A DNA stretch of 21,185 bases from an uncultured Clostridium sp. (GTDB lineage: Bacteria > Bacillota > Clostridia > Clostridiales > Clostridiaceae): the NCBI GenBank assembly GCA_946575275.1, contig CAMNZV010000004.1, positions 1-21,185 on the forward strand, read 5' to 3'. The translations under genes were made by a program, and so were the position numbers. Every line of letters starts with the position of its first letter. Positions within the stretch are counted from its first letter, which is position 1. Under the pieces are notes generated by a model. It had not been told where the DNA came from and ran no database searches. It saw only the letters and a list, made by a program, of their open reading frames with translations. This document shows, in pieces, positions 1 to 7,234 of the stretch.

Positions 1-29
1 AAGTAAGGTTTTAAATCTTGATTGTATAA

Positions 30-620
30 AATTCAACTAACAATGGAAAGAACCAATTTAATTTTAGCATTAATAGAAGAATCCATTGGAATAACCATGG
101 TTGCAAATCCATCGTGTGGCGATGTGCAAGCAGGCTTGATAAAACAGCTGTAGATTGCATTCCACGAACCATGCGGGAAGAAGATTTGCAGAATGCTGTG
201 GTGCAGGCAGTCAATTCCGTTTTTGAATCCAAAACACAGTTCATGGATATTCTAAATCGAAATATTGCAGTAGTCATGAACCAGGTCGATGGCAGTGAGG
301 TAGAACTGATTGAACGTAAATTGGAACAGCTGCAAAAGGAACTGCTCAAACTGGCAAATAAAAACCAAGATTACTCCATTCTTGTCAATGAAATTTACAG
401 ACTTCGAGACGAGAAGGAGGCTGCACTGGCTAAGAATGCAGGATTTGCAAGTCAGAAACAAAGAATGGATGAAATGACAAAATTCCTTAAAGAGCAGAAA
501 GATACTATACAAGAGTATGATGAGCAGATAGTTCGAAAACTGATAGAAAAGATTACGGTGCATGATGAAAAAGTCACAGTAGCCTTTAAATCTGGGATGG
601 AGATTGATGTGAAAATGTAA
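30..620 (+). pseudogene. Large serine recombinase, C-terminal remnant
   Basis: This is the C-terminal part of a large serine recombinase of the TnpX/TndX type that excises and integrates transposons. The frame is open from base 30. It reads RRIHWNNHGCKSIVWRCAS and then a second Cys in VDC, which is the second half of the family's recombinase zinc beta-ribbon. After that comes a long charged coiled-coil (about codons 90-165) and the usual family ending near VRKLIEKITVHDEKV. The catalytic serine domain and the first CxxC of the ribbon are absent, and an in-frame TAA at 27-29 closes the frame upstream. A GTG at 114 is the first listed start but lies inside the homologous region, so it is not a true start. 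I infer a broken gene at the edge of a former mobile element. The family call is firm; the state of any upstream part outside the window is unknown. Confidence 0.85.
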
Positions 621-631
621 ATTTTAATTAT

Positions 632-668
632 GGGGAATCCCCTAGACTTATAAAAGCTAGGGGTGCTT
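632..668. terminator. Weak hairpin(s) between convergent genes
   Basis: CCCCTAG (639-645) pairs with CTAGGGG (657-663), leaving an 11-base loop. The same C run can instead pair with GGGG at 632-635 around AAT. The element lies between the convergent recombinase remnant and Crp-family gene. No long T run follows on either strand, so terminator activity is uncertain. Confidence 0.4.
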
Positions 669-675
669 TCTAATG

Positions 676-1314
676 TTAATCATGAATTGTAATATTTCTA
701 TTATCGATTTCTATTAACCCTTCATCTTTCATTCGTTTTAATTCACGAAAAAGCGATGGTCTTTGAACACCAAAATGGTCAGCAAGCTGTTTTTTTGAAA
801 TAGGTAAAATGATAGTTTTAGATTTCTGAACGGCAGAAAGTGCAACAAGGTAATCCATCAGGTTTTCTCTTAAAGATTTCTGAGTATACATAGCTATTTT
901 TTTATTCATCCCTTGGGAGTTTAAGGATAGTGACTTCACAAAGGACATAACAAAACTATATTCTTTTAGCAGCTTGCTAACTGCTATTTTTGAAATATGG
1001 AAAAGGGTACATCCAGCTGTACAATAAATATTCATTGGATATCTATTTTGCTCCCCGAATAAGAGATTTGCCCCAATAATACTGCCTTCGCAAAATTTAA
1101 ATACAATAGTTTCAGAACCGTTAGATGCTAGAGAATAGGCTATTAAATTGCCTGAAAGAACTATATCCATTCCATAACACTCTGAATATTGCTCATGCAC
1201 AGTTATTCCTTTGTTATAAGAACGCTTAATAATTTGATTGCTTAAAATTAAACTTTCTAATACTTTTTGATCTACATCTTTAAAGTGAGGTAGATTTTTT
1301 AAGTCTTCAACCAT
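676..1314 (-). CDS. Crp/Fnr-family transcriptional regulator
   Basis: This 212-residue protein has the Crp/Fnr layout. An N-terminal cyclic-nucleotide-binding-type beta barrel (about 15-120) is followed by a dimerisation helix and a C-terminal winged helix-turn-helix (about 165-205, ISKKQLADHFGVQRPSLFREL). The recognition helix has R-P-S-L-F-R-E rather than the E-x-x-S-R of Fnr, so its DNA target should differ from an FNR box. There is no N-terminal Cys cluster, so it is not an FeS sensor of the FNR kind. It is divergent from the cupin/permease genes at 1423-2956 and is the obvious candidate to control them. The start is supported by AAAGGTGA just upstream and by a TAGACA/TATAAT promoter on the same strand. 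The effector is unknown; heme or redox ligands are known in the wider family but cannot be read from the sequence. Confidence 0.88.
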   Translation of the reverse strand: MVEDLKNLPHFKDVDQKVLESLILSNQIIKRSYNKGITVHEQYSECYGMDIVLSGNLIAYSLASNGSETIVFKFCEGSIIGANLLFGEQNRYPMNIYCTAGCTLFHISKIAVSKLLKEYSFVMSFVKSLSLNSQGMNKKIAMYTQKSLRENLMDYLVALSAVQKSKTIILPISKKQLADHFGVQRPSLFRELKRMKDEGLIEIDNRNITIHD

Positions 1315-1334
1315 AAAATCACCTTTTTATTTTT

Positions 1335-1363
1335 ATTATATCAAAAAGAAACTTATGTGTCTA
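1335..1363 (-). promoter_or_regulatory. Promoter of the Crp-family regulator
   Basis: On the minus strand TAGACA (1363-1358) and TATAAT (1340-1335) are separated by exactly 17 bases. This places transcription about 20 bases before the start codon of the regulator at 1314. Confidence 0.6.
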
Positions 1364-1382
1364 TTTAGTTATAAAATATAAT
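1350..1382 (+). promoter_or_regulatory. Putative activator-dependent promoter of the cupin/permease operon
   Basis: A perfect -10 (TATAAT, 1377-1382) lies upstream of the cupin gene. No recognisable -35 stands 17 bases before it, which suggests activator dependence. A loose dyad AACT...AGTT (1350-1353 and 1367-1370) sits between the two divergent promoters and could be the site for the neighbouring Crp-family protein. The dyad is weak. Confidence 0.35.
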
Positions 1383-1422
1383 GTTAATATGATTACAACG
1401 AATAAAAAGGAGGCAATTTATT

Positions 1423-1737
1423 ATGATAGAAAAAGTATTTGAGTTATCTAAGAAAAATGAGAAAGCAGTGGAGAAGGTTGTTTTTGATGAAAACCTACAT
1501 TATTTGCACATGGTCTTTAATAAGGGTGAGGGGTTGCCTGAACATTTCTCCAACTCTAATGTTTATATGACCGTTATGAAAGGAACTCTGTCTATCGGTC
1601 TTGATGAACAAGAAGTTCACGAGTATTCGTATAATACTTTGATAAAGATTCCAGTTAATACAAAAATGAATGTAAAAAATCTTAATGATGATACTCTAGA
1701 ATTAATTGTTGTAAAATCACCAGCACCAAAGATATAA
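1423..1737 (+). CDS. Small cupin-domain protein
   Basis: This 104-residue protein has one cupin barrel. The first cupin motif is visible as G-E-G-L-P-E-H-F-S-N followed by the beta-strand pattern MTVMKGTLSIGL (about 35-60), and the second as a Y-N-T-L-I-K-I-P-V-N stretch (about 72-82). Only one histidine of the usual two-His metal set is present in motif 1, so metal binding and catalysis are doubtful. It may act as a small-molecule sensor or storage protein. The start is fixed by AAAAGGAGG eight bases upstream. It is the first gene of a short operon with the two permease halves, 20 bases before the first of them. Proteins of this kind often sit beside Crp-type regulators in clostridia. The fold is confident; the function is unknown. 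Confidence 0.75.
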   Translation: MIEKVFELSKKNEKAVEKVVFDENLHYLHMVFNKGEGLPEHFSNSNVYMTVMKGTLSIGLDEQEVHEYSYNTLIKIPVNTKMNVKNLNDDTLELIVVKSPAPKI

Positions 1738-1757
1738 ACAAGATGGAGGAATTATAA

Positions 1758-2240
1758 ATGGATATTTTTACAATCGGCATATGGATTGGAACTTTAATTT
1801 TTCTTGGAGTTTCTTTTGCTAAAAATAAGGGAAAGACAAAGCAAGCACTTAAAATGGCATTTAATATGGGAAAAGGAATGGCTATAAGTATATTTTCAAT
1901 CATTTTTGCAATTGGATTAATCCTGACACTACTTCCACCGGCAGATATTGCATCTTTTGTGGAAAAACAGTCAACTGCAATTGCAACAATAGCATCGGCT
2001 TTGTTAGGAACAATTACACTAATTCCAGCCTTTATCGCTTTCCCGCTAGTAGGGACACTGGTAGATGCGGGAGTTGGGATAGTTCCTTCCGTGGCATTTT
2101 TAACATCTTTAACAATGGTCGGTGTTGTAACCTTCCCTCTTGAGAAAAAGGAATTCGGCGTTAAGTTTACAGCAGTTCGTAACGGACTTAGTTTTCTGTT
2201 CGCTATAATTATTGCACTTGTAATGGGGGTGATTATATAA
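1758..2240 (+). CDS. Half-size permease, ArsP/DUF318-like, first subunit
   Basis: This 160-residue membrane protein has about four hydrophobic spans (near 3-18, 38-60, 75-120 and 140-160). It matches one half of the ArsP_1/DUF318 permease family, which is normally a single protein of some 300-350 residues with two similar halves. The family signature is visible as GTITLIPAFIAFPL followed by a glycine-rich loop and SVAFLTSL. The following gene carries the matching motif GSISAGPIYAAFP, so the two products probably form one transporter. A stop/start overlap (TAATG at 2238-2242) couples their translation. Some family members export organoarsenicals, but the substrate here is unknown. The start has a GGAGG ribosome site. 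Confidence 0.8.
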   Translation: MDIFTIGIWIGTLIFLGVSFAKNKGKTKQALKMAFNMGKGMAISIFSIIFAIGLILTLLPPADIASFVEKQSTAIATIASALLGTITLIPAFIAFPLVGTLVDAGVGIVPSVAFLTSLTMVGVVTFPLEKKEFGVKFTAVRNGLSFLFAIIIALVMGVII

Positions 2241-2956
2241 TGGTCTTAAAAAAAATAAAGGATAATTTGTTCTTTTTTATAATTATTTTGGCATATGCAA
2301 TTATGACTACCATTAATCCGTCTATGGGGATAGAATCAGTTAAAAACAGTGGCTATTACATTAAGGAAATGCTTATGATTATGCCAGTTATCTTCGTGCT
2401 TACTGCGCTTTTAGATATGTGGGTTTCAAAAGAAAAAATAATGAAATTTCTAGGTAAGGACGCCAAAGCCAAAGGTGTTTTTCTAGCTTTTGTAATTGGA
2501 AGTATTTCAGCAGGCCCAATATATGCGGCATTTCCAATGTGCGTTATGCTTCACAAAAAAGGTGCATCAATTAGAAACATCATTATTATTTTAAGTTCTT
2601 GGGCAGTCATTAAGGTTCCAATGCTTTTAAATGAAGCAAAGTTTCTAGGCCCTAAGGTTATGGTTAATCGTTGGATATTAACTGTTGTGGCAATTATCAT
2701 TTTTTCGTGGATTGCAGACAAGATAATAAAGGATAAGGATTTGCCAAGCGAGGAAACATTACAAGTAGGATTAATAATTAATAAAGGTGCTTGCATGGGT
2801 TGCACTTTGTGTACTAAGAATTATCCAGAACTCTTTGAAATAAAGAGTAAAAAGGCAGTCATTAAGGCACATGATGCAACTACAATAGATAAGGAAAAAC
2901 TTCAAACTACAATAAATGCTTGTCCTGTTAAAGCTATAGAATATATAGAAGATTAA
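2240..2956 (+). CDS. Half-size permease fused to a [4Fe-4S] ferredoxin domain
   Basis: This 238-residue protein has an N-terminal membrane half (about 1-160) of the ArsP_1/DUF318 permease type, with GSISAGPIYAAFPM, a K-K-G-A-S loop and ILSSWAVIKVP. A soluble C-terminal domain (about 175-238) follows. That tail has C-x2-C-x2-C in GACMGCTLCTK and a fourth Cys in NACPVKAIE, which is the pattern of single-cluster [4Fe-4S] ferredoxins. The domain should face the cytoplasm. The gene overlaps the preceding half-permease by one base and is followed by a strong terminator, so the operon is cupin, permease A, permease B-ferredoxin. A ferredoxin on a transporter suggests redox gating or electron-coupled transport; this is inference. 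Substrate unknown. Confidence 0.85.
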   Translation: MVLKKIKDNLFFFIIILAYAIMTTINPSMGIESVKNSGYYIKEMLMIMPVIFVLTALLDMWVSKEKIMKFLGKDAKAKGVFLAFVIGSISAGPIYAAFPMCVMLHKKGASIRNIIIILSSWAVIKVPMLLNEAKFLGPKVMVNRWILTVVAIIIFSWIADKIIKDKDLPSEETLQVGLIINKGACMGCTLCTKNYPELFEIKSKKAVIKAHDATTIDKEKLQTTINACPVKAIEYIED

Positions 2957-2987
2957 CGATGATAATTTTGTATCACAATTAAAATAT

Positions 2988-3026
2988 AACACCCTGTAGG
3001 CTATAAGAGTCTATGGGGTGTTTTTT
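2988..3026 (+). terminator. Rho-independent terminator of the permease operon
   Basis: AACACCCTGTAG (2988-2999) pairs along its full length with CTATGGGGTGTT (3011-3022), with G-T wobbles. T residues follow up to 3026. It lies 32 bases after the permease-ferredoxin stop codon. Confidence 0.88.
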
Positions 3027-3132
3027 ACTAAATCAGTTTACATTTTAATTGAAATGAGAAACTTAATCAATCAAAAAGTGAAGCTTTGCAATTGAGTTAT
3101 AGCATATTTTTAAAATAAAATTCAAAGAGTTA

Positions 3133-3161
3133 TTGACATATGACATTAACAGGGATATACT
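3133..3161 (+). promoter_or_regulatory. Strong promoter of the ORP-like operon
   Basis: A perfect -35 TTGACA (3133-3138) and a -10 TATACT (3156-3161) are spaced by exactly 17 bases. Transcription should begin near 3168, about 40 bases before the DUF5320 start. Confidence 0.82.
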
Positions 3162-3185
3162 AGTGATAGTAAATGGCATATGTCA
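3134..3185. promoter_or_regulatory. Two operator-like sites TGNCATATGNCA flanking the promoter
   Basis: TGACATATGACA (3134-3145) overlaps the -35, and TGGCATATGTCA (3174-3185) lies just after the expected start of transcription. Each is a 12-base dyad, and their centres are 40 bases apart, close to four helical turns. The arrangement suits cooperative repression. The DUF134 helix-turn-helix protein two genes on is the nearest candidate binder (inference). Confidence 0.6.
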
Positions 3186-3208
3186 TAAACTGAAAGGAGG
3201 TGAATGGT

Positions 3209-3481
3209 ATGCCTAGAAGAGATGGAACTGGCCCAATGGGTGCTGGAACAATGACTGGACACGGTTTAGGCTTTTGCACAGGAAAAAATGAAGTCAAGCG
3301 TAGTGCTGGACTTGGATTAGGTCTTGGATTTGCTTGCAGACGAGGGTTTGGTATTGGATTTGGGAGAGGTTTAGCAATAAATCAATATGGAACAAAAACG
3401 CATAAGGGCTTACTTCAAGAACAAAAAGAATTACTGCAAAGCCGAATCGAAGTCATTGATAAACAATTAAATTACCTATAA
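3209..3481 (+). CDS. DUF5320-type glycine/arginine-rich small protein
   Basis: This 90-residue protein begins MPRRDGTGPMGAG, the signature start of DUF5320-type proteins found in anaerobes next to NifX-like and Mrp genes. The middle is rich in Gly, Leu, Phe and Arg (about 25-55), with two cysteines, one in GFCTG and one in FACRRG. The end (about 65-90) is a charged helix typical of a short coiled-coil. An in-frame GTG at 3200 lies inside the ribosome site AAAGGAGGTG (3193-3202), so the ATG at 3209 is the start. Function is not established. As the first gene of the operon behind a strong promoter it should be made in large amounts. A perfect hairpin (AATTACC/GGTAATT, 3470-3490) overlaps its stop codon and may help set stoichiometry or processing. 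Confidence 0.8.
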   Translation: MPRRDGTGPMGAGTMTGHGLGFCTGKNEVKRSAGLGLGLGFACRRGFGIGFGRGLAINQYGTKTHKGLLQEQKELLQSRIEVIDKQLNYL

Positions 3482-3545
3482 AAGGTAATTAGAGGCAACT
3501 GGAGGACGCTCTTGTTATTTCTGATTAGAAATGGGGTGATAGATT

Positions 3546-3914
3546 ATGCCAAGACCAATGAAATGGAGAAAAGTGTGTTGTCTGCCAGAAAGTAATAAAT
3601 TTGGCCCTCTTGATTCAGTGTTGGACGATCAAGATCATGTAAACATGACAGTTGATGAATATGAAACAATAAGGCTTATAGATTTGGAGGGTTTTACTCA
3701 GGAAGAGTGTGCAAAACAAATGAATATTGCCCGTGCTACCGTTCAGGGAATATATGTAGAAGCCAGAAGAAAGTTAGCTGAATCATTGGTAAATGGAAAA
3801 GTACTGTTTATTGAGGGTGGGGAATACCGTCTTTGTGACGGATTAGGAAATGGATGTGGCCGAGGCTGTCACAGGCATGGACGTGGCAGACGCTTTACAG
3901 ATAATGGGGATTGA
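3546..3914 (+). CDS. DUF134 (UPF0251) family DNA-binding protein
   Basis: This 122-residue protein is of the DUF134/UPF0251 family. It starts [15 protein letters not shown] and has the family core [20 protein letters not shown] (about 33-53). A sigma-70 region-4-like helix-turn-helix follows (about 50-78, [19 protein letters not shown]), then a conserved [16 protein letters not shown] segment. The C-terminal 25 residues are rich in Cys, His, Gly and Arg ([13 protein letters not shown]) and may bind metal. The family is regularly found with NifX-like and Mrp-type ATPase genes, and a role as regulator of this operon is likely though not proven. A natural target would be the paired TGNCATATGNCA sites at the promoter. 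GGGGTGA upstream serves as ribosome site. Confidence 0.85.
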   Translation: MPRPMKWRKVCCLPESNKFGPLDSVLDDQDHVNMTVDEYETIRLIDLEGFTQEECAKQMNIARATVQGIYVEARRKLAESLVNGKVLFIEGGEYRLCDGLGNGCGRGCHRHGRGRRFTDNGD

Positions 3915-3919
3915 GGTGA
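3913..3919 (+). promoter_or_regulatory. Ribosome site that points to a non-ATG start
   Basis: GAGGTGA matches the end of 16S rRNA and lies 3 bases before CTG 3920 (counting from the end of GAGG), 6 before ATT 3923 and 9 before ATA 3926. The first ATG in frame, at 3956, is 37 bases or more away. It would remove the conserved IYSEKVIEHF start of the NifU-like protein. Confidence 0.55.
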
Positions 3920-3922
3920 CTG

Positions 3923-4330
3923 ATTATATATTCTGAAAAAGTAATTGAACATTTTATGTGCCCTCAAAATGTTCATAGTATGCCAGATGCCGATGCCGAA
4001 GGAAGTTTTGGTGATCCTTCATGCGGGGATTCGCTGACTGTTTATATAAAGGTGAAAGACAATCAGATAGATGAAATAAGTTATCTTGTGTTTGGCTGTT
4101 GTGCATCAATTGCAACGTCAAGCATGACATCGGTGTTAGCAAAAGGTAAAACATTAGATGAAGCATTGGATATTAGAGAAGAAGATATCATTCAAGCTTT
4201 GGATGGACTTCCTGAAAGTAAGGTTCATTGCTCAAATTTAGGAGTAAGTGCATTACGTAACGCAATCAATAATTATTTAATTAGTAAAAGAACGGAGGAT
4301 TCTTATGAAAATTGCAATTCCGGTAGATGA
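3923..4330 (+). CDS. NifU/IscU-like iron-sulfur scaffold protein
   Basis: This is a scaffold of the NifU N-terminal/IscU family, about 135 residues, which assembles Fe-S clusters on three cysteines. Those are visible as C34 in DPSCGDS, C59/C60 in FGCCASIATSS and C103 in KVHCSNLG. The family opening IYSEKVIEHFMCP is encoded from 3923 on, just after a TGA at 3917, but no ATG, GTG or TTG precedes it. Translation must begin at CTG (3920), ATT (3923) or ATA (3926), or at ATG 3956 with loss of the first 11 residues. I chose ATT because of ribosome-site spacing; CTG is equally arguable. It lies between the DUF134 and NifX-like genes and overlaps the latter by 26 bases, suggesting coupled translation. 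No NifS/IscS partner is in the window, so the sulfur source is elsewhere. Confidence 0.82.
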   Translation: MIYSEKVIEHFMCPQNVHSMPDADAEGSFGDPSCGDSLTVYIKVKDNQIDEISYLVFGCCASIATSSMTSVLAKGKTLDEALDIREEDIIQALDGLPESKVHCSNLGVSALRNAINNYLISKRTEDSYENCNSGR

Positions 4331-4673
4331 GAAAAGTTTGGAGTCGAACGTATGTATATCCTTTGGACGCACTCCCTATTTCCTTATTTATGATACAGAT
4401 ACTAAAGAAAGTGTATTTCTTGACAACAGTGCAGTAGCAAGTACAGGTGGCGCAGGGATTAAGGCTGCACAAACGATAGTAGATAATAAAACAAATGTTT
4501 TACTAACTCCCCGCTTAGGAGAAAATGCTGCTGATGTGTTTAAAGCCGCTGAAATCAAAATTTATAAAACGACAACCGCTTCAGCCAAAGATAATATTGA
4601 TGCCTTTATTGTTGGAAAACTTCCTTTGCTAGATGAAATTCATGCAGGATTTCATGGACACGGAGGCAATTAA
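4305..4673 (+). CDS. NifX/NifB-type cofactor-binding protein (ORP-like), copy 1
   Basis: This 122-residue protein is of the dinitrogenase iron-molybdenum cofactor (NifX/NifB C-terminal/NafY) family, a small ribonuclease-H-like fold that holds metal-sulfur clusters. It shows the family start MKIAIPVDEKSLESNVCISFGRTPYFLIYD, GGAGIKAAQ in the middle (about 48-56), and LLTPRLGENAADVFKAAEIKIY (about 66-87). The tail ends GFHGHGGN, a possible metal ligand. The orange protein of Desulfovibrio is a member of the same family and carries a Mo-Cu-sulfide cluster. Whether this protein does so is unknown. No nitrogenase genes are visible, so a role in nitrogen fixation is unlikely. It overlaps the NifU-like gene and is followed directly by the first MinD-like ATPase. 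Confidence 0.87.
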   Translation: MKIAIPVDEKSLESNVCISFGRTPYFLIYDTDTKESVFLDNSAVASTGGAGIKAAQTIVDNKTNVLLTPRLGENAADVFKAAEIKIYKTTTASAKDNIDAFIVGKLPLLDEIHAGFHGHGGN

Positions 4674-4674
4674 T

Positions 4675-5535
4675 ATGAGAATAGGTGTGCTAAGCGGCAA
4701 GGGCGGCACAGGGAAAACACTGGTATCGGTGAATTTAGCTTCGGTAACGAAAACATCAACATATATAGATTGTGATGTCGAAGAACCTAATGGGCATCTA
4801 TTCTTTAAACCTAAAGATGTTCAGAAGGAAGAAATATCAGTAAATATTCCAAAGGTTGATAATGAACTATGCAATGGATGCCGAAAGTGCGTTGATTTTT
4901 GTAAATTCAATGCTCTTGCCTATATTAAAGATAAACTGATTGTTTTCGAAGAGGTCTGTCACTCCTGTGGCGGTTGTATTATGTTTTGCCCTGAAAAGGC
5001 GCTGACAGAGAAAGAAAAGGTTATTGGGAAAATTCAAAAAGGAACTTCCGGCCAGGTAACGGTATACACAGGAATATTAAATACTGGTGATGCTTCAGGT
5101 ATCCCTATTATAAAAAAACTTCTTGCTGAGAATAAATCAAATTCGAATGAGTGGACATTTATTGACTGCCCTCCTGGAAGTGCCTGTATTGTAATGGAAA
5201 GTATTAAGGAGGCGGACTATTGTATATTGGTAGCTGAACCTACAATGTTTGGTGTTCATAACCTCAATATGGTATACGAGTTGGTCAAGTTATTCAATAA
5301 GCCGTTTGGTGTAGTTCTAAACAAGTGTATAGAAGGAGAAAATCCGTCTGAAAAATTTTGTATAGAAAAAAATATTAAAATTTTAGACCAGATCCCATTT
5401 GATAATGAACTTGGAATATTGAATTCAAATGCAGAAATTGCCGTAAGGAAAAATCAAAAATATCAGGCTTTATTTTCTTCTCTGTTAGAAACAGTGAAAA
5501 AGGAGGTGCAGCATGAAACAACTTCTTATTCTTAG
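4675..5535 (+). CDS. MinD/Mrp-type P-loop ATPase with two-cluster ferredoxin insert, copy 1
   Basis: This 286-residue ATPase of the SIMIBI (MinD/Mrp/NifH-like) class carries a bacterial-ferredoxin insert. The deviant Walker A GKGGTGKT is at 8-15. Two 4Fe-4S motifs follow: C66-x2-C69-x2-C72-x3-C76 and C95-x2-C98-x2-C101-x3-C105-P. The Walker B/switch region is DCPPGSACI (about 163-171). The ATG at 4675 is preferred over upstream in-frame ATGs because GGAGG (4662-4666) stands eight bases before it and the family begins at this point. Paired ATPases of this kind occur in the orange-protein clusters of anaerobes, where they are linked to cell-division proteins. Cofactor loading by an ATP-driven dimer is an alternative role. 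The gene overlaps its paralogue by 23 bases; the two probably form a heterodimer (inference). Confidence 0.9.
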   Translation: MRIGVLSGKGGTGKTLVSVNLASVTKTSTYIDCDVEEPNGHLFFKPKDVQKEEISVNIPKVDNELCNGCRKCVDFCKFNALAYIKDKLIVFEEVCHSCGGCIMFCPEKALTEKEKVIGKIQKGTSGQVTVYTGILNTGDASGIPIIKKLLAENKSNSNEWTFIDCPPGSACIVMESIKEADYCILVAEPTMFGVHNLNMVYELVKLFNKPFGVVLNKCIEGENPSEKFCIEKNIKILDQIPFDNELGILNSNAEIAVRKNQKYQALFSSLLETVKKEVQHETTSYS

Positions 5536-6397
5536 TGGAAAAGGCGGTACTGGGAAAACTACTATAGCCAGTGCTTTTATCAAGCTTTCAAACGCTAAGG
5601 CTTATGCGGATTGTGATGTAGATGCACCTAACATGCACCTTATAACAGAACAAAACTCTGAACCAAGGAAAACAGATTATTATGGTTTACCAAAAGCAGA
5701 GATAAATCCAGAACTGTGCATCGAATGCGATAGGTGTAGACAAAACTGCAGATTTGATTCTATTTCAGTAGATAAGAAATATAAAGTAGATCCTTTTGCA
5801 TGTGAAGGCTGTGGAGTTTGCAAAGCTGTTTGTCCAGTAGAAGCTATATCTTTAAAACCAGATGTAGCTGGTGAGTTGATGTTATATGCAAATGAAGGAG
5901 AAGTTTTTTCTACAGCACAGCTGAAAATGGGTAGTGGTACTTCAGGAATGCTGGTCACAGAGGTTAAAAAACAGATGAAGTCGGAGGTAGTTGATGCCCA
6001 TCTTGCAATTATTGACGGTTCTCCAGGCATAGGCTGTCCTGTAATAGCATCACTTAGCGGTGTGGACATGGTTTTGATAGTGGCCGAACCGTCCATATCT
6101 GGCATTAGTGATTTGGAGCGAATCATAAAAACAGCAGCGAAATTCGGAACTAAGACAGTAGTATGTATAAACAAATTTGATACCAACGTAGAAAACACAG
6201 AAAAGATAGAAGAGTTATGTAAAAAACAAGGGCTGGTTTTTATGGGTAGAATACCTTTTGATTCGAATGCAGTAAAAGCGATTAATAACGGAGAGACCAT
6301 TGTAGACATAGATTGTGCATCGGGCGCAGCAGTGAAAGCGGTTTACAATGAGACAATGAAATTACTTTTTGAAGAAGGTGGTGGGCTAAGGTCATGA
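5513..6397 (+). CDS. MinD/Mrp-type P-loop ATPase with two-cluster ferredoxin insert, copy 2
   Basis: This 294-residue paralogue of the preceding gene has Walker A GKGGTGKT at 9-16. Ferredoxin cysteines are C69, C72, C75, C79 and C97, C100, C103, C107 followed by Pro. The Walker B/switch segment is IDGSPGIGCPVIAS (about 165-178), and a nucleotide-specifying N-K-F-D is near 220. Both copies keep all eight cluster cysteines, so neither looks like a degenerate partner. Translation starts at ATG 5513 after AAAGGAGGTG (5499-5508), inside the end of copy 1, and its stop overlaps the MBL gene start by four bases (ATGA). The chain of overlaps from NifU-like to MBL argues for fixed stoichiometry. Function as for copy 1: an ATP-driven, FeS-bearing carrier or positioning protein. 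Confidence 0.9.
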   Translation: MKQLLILSGKGGTGKTTIASAFIKLSNAKAYADCDVDAPNMHLITEQNSEPRKTDYYGLPKAEINPELCIECDRCRQNCRFDSISVDKKYKVDPFACEGCGVCKAVCPVEAISLKPDVAGELMLYANEGEVFSTAQLKMGSGTSGMLVTEVKKQMKSEVVDAHLAIIDGSPGIGCPVIASLSGVDMVLIVAEPSISGISDLERIIKTAAKFGTKTVVCINKFDTNVENTEKIEELCKKQGLVFMGRIPFDSNAVKAINNGETIVDIDCASGAAVKAVYNETMKLLFEEGGGLRS

Positions 6398-7215
6398 TTA
6401 TCAAAACATTAGTGGAAAACACATCGACATCGAAAGACTTCGGTAACGAACATGGTTTTAGTCTGTATATTGAAACAAATGCTCATAAAATTCTATTTGA
6501 TGTTGGAGCAAGTGAGTTATTTCTTAAAAATGCTGAAAAACTTGGCGTCAATATCACTGACGTTGATTTTCTTGTAATTTCACATGGACATTATGACCAC
6601 GGTGGTGGATTAAAAACCTTTTTTAAAGAAAATACAAAGGCAGAGGTGTTTTTACACAATCTTGCTTTCGAGAAACATTATGCTATACGTCCAAATGACA
6701 AATTAGATTTTATCGGTCTTGATGATGAGCAGAAACAAAACAAGCAAATTGCACTTACGTCAGACCGATTCTATATCAGCAATGGAATCCAAGTATTCTC
6801 AAATGTTGTTCAAAGAGAGACTCAACCAAAATCAAATCGTGGTTTGTTAACTGAGCAAAATGAACGAATGATAGATGATACTTTTGCACATGAACAGAAT
6901 CTCATCATAGAGGAAGACGGAAAGACCCTTCTAGTAACAGGCTGTGCTCATAATGGTATCATAAATATACTTGAACATTTTCAAGAAATAAAAGGTCGTA
7001 CGCCTGATTATGTAATAGGCGGATTTCATCTTTCCAGTCGCTCTGGTGGCAATGAGGACTCTGATATGATAGATAGAATCGGTAAATATCTAATGGCTAC
7101 AAAAGCAAAGTATTATACCTGTCATTGTACAGGATTAGCACCTTATAAAAGACTGAAATTGGGTATGGGTGATAGCATCGATTATCTGTCAGCAGGCAGT
7201 GAAATTACAATCTAA
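6394..7215 (+). CDS. MBL-fold metallohydrolase
   Basis: This 273-residue protein has a metallo-beta-lactamase fold. The binuclear metal motif is H64-G-H66-Y-D68-H69 in VISHGHYDHGGG. Further ligands are the His in VTGCAHNGI (about 188) and the His in GGFHLSS (about 211). It belongs to the subgroup annotated as beta-ribofuranosylaminobenzene phosphate synthase-like or 7,8-dihydropterin-type MBL proteins, common in anaerobes beside Mrp and NifX-like genes. The substrate is not known. The start codon overlaps the stop of the second ATPase (ATGA at 6394-6397), and GGTGGTGGG lies upstream as a loose ribosome site. Full length with no lesion seen. Confidence 0.85.
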   Translation: MIIKTLVENTSTSKDFGNEHGFSLYIETNAHKILFDVGASELFLKNAEKLGVNITDVDFLVISHGHYDHGGGLKTFFKENTKAEVFLHNLAFEKHYAIRPNDKLDFIGLDDEQKQNKQIALTSDRFYISNGIQVFSNVVQRETQPKSNRGLLTEQNERMIDDTFAHEQNLIIEEDGKTLLVTGCAHNGIINILEHFQEIKGRTPDYVIGGFHLSSRSGGNEDSDMIDRIGKYLMATKAKYYTCHCTGLAPYKRLKLGMGDSIDYLSAGSEITI

Positions 7216-7234
7216 AATAAAAAGGAGCAAGAAT

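Noticed and set aside
5680..6309. Long minus-strand frame opposite the second MinD-like ATPase
   Set aside because: Antisense shadow; the plus-strand gene has full motifs and the minus frame resembles no family.
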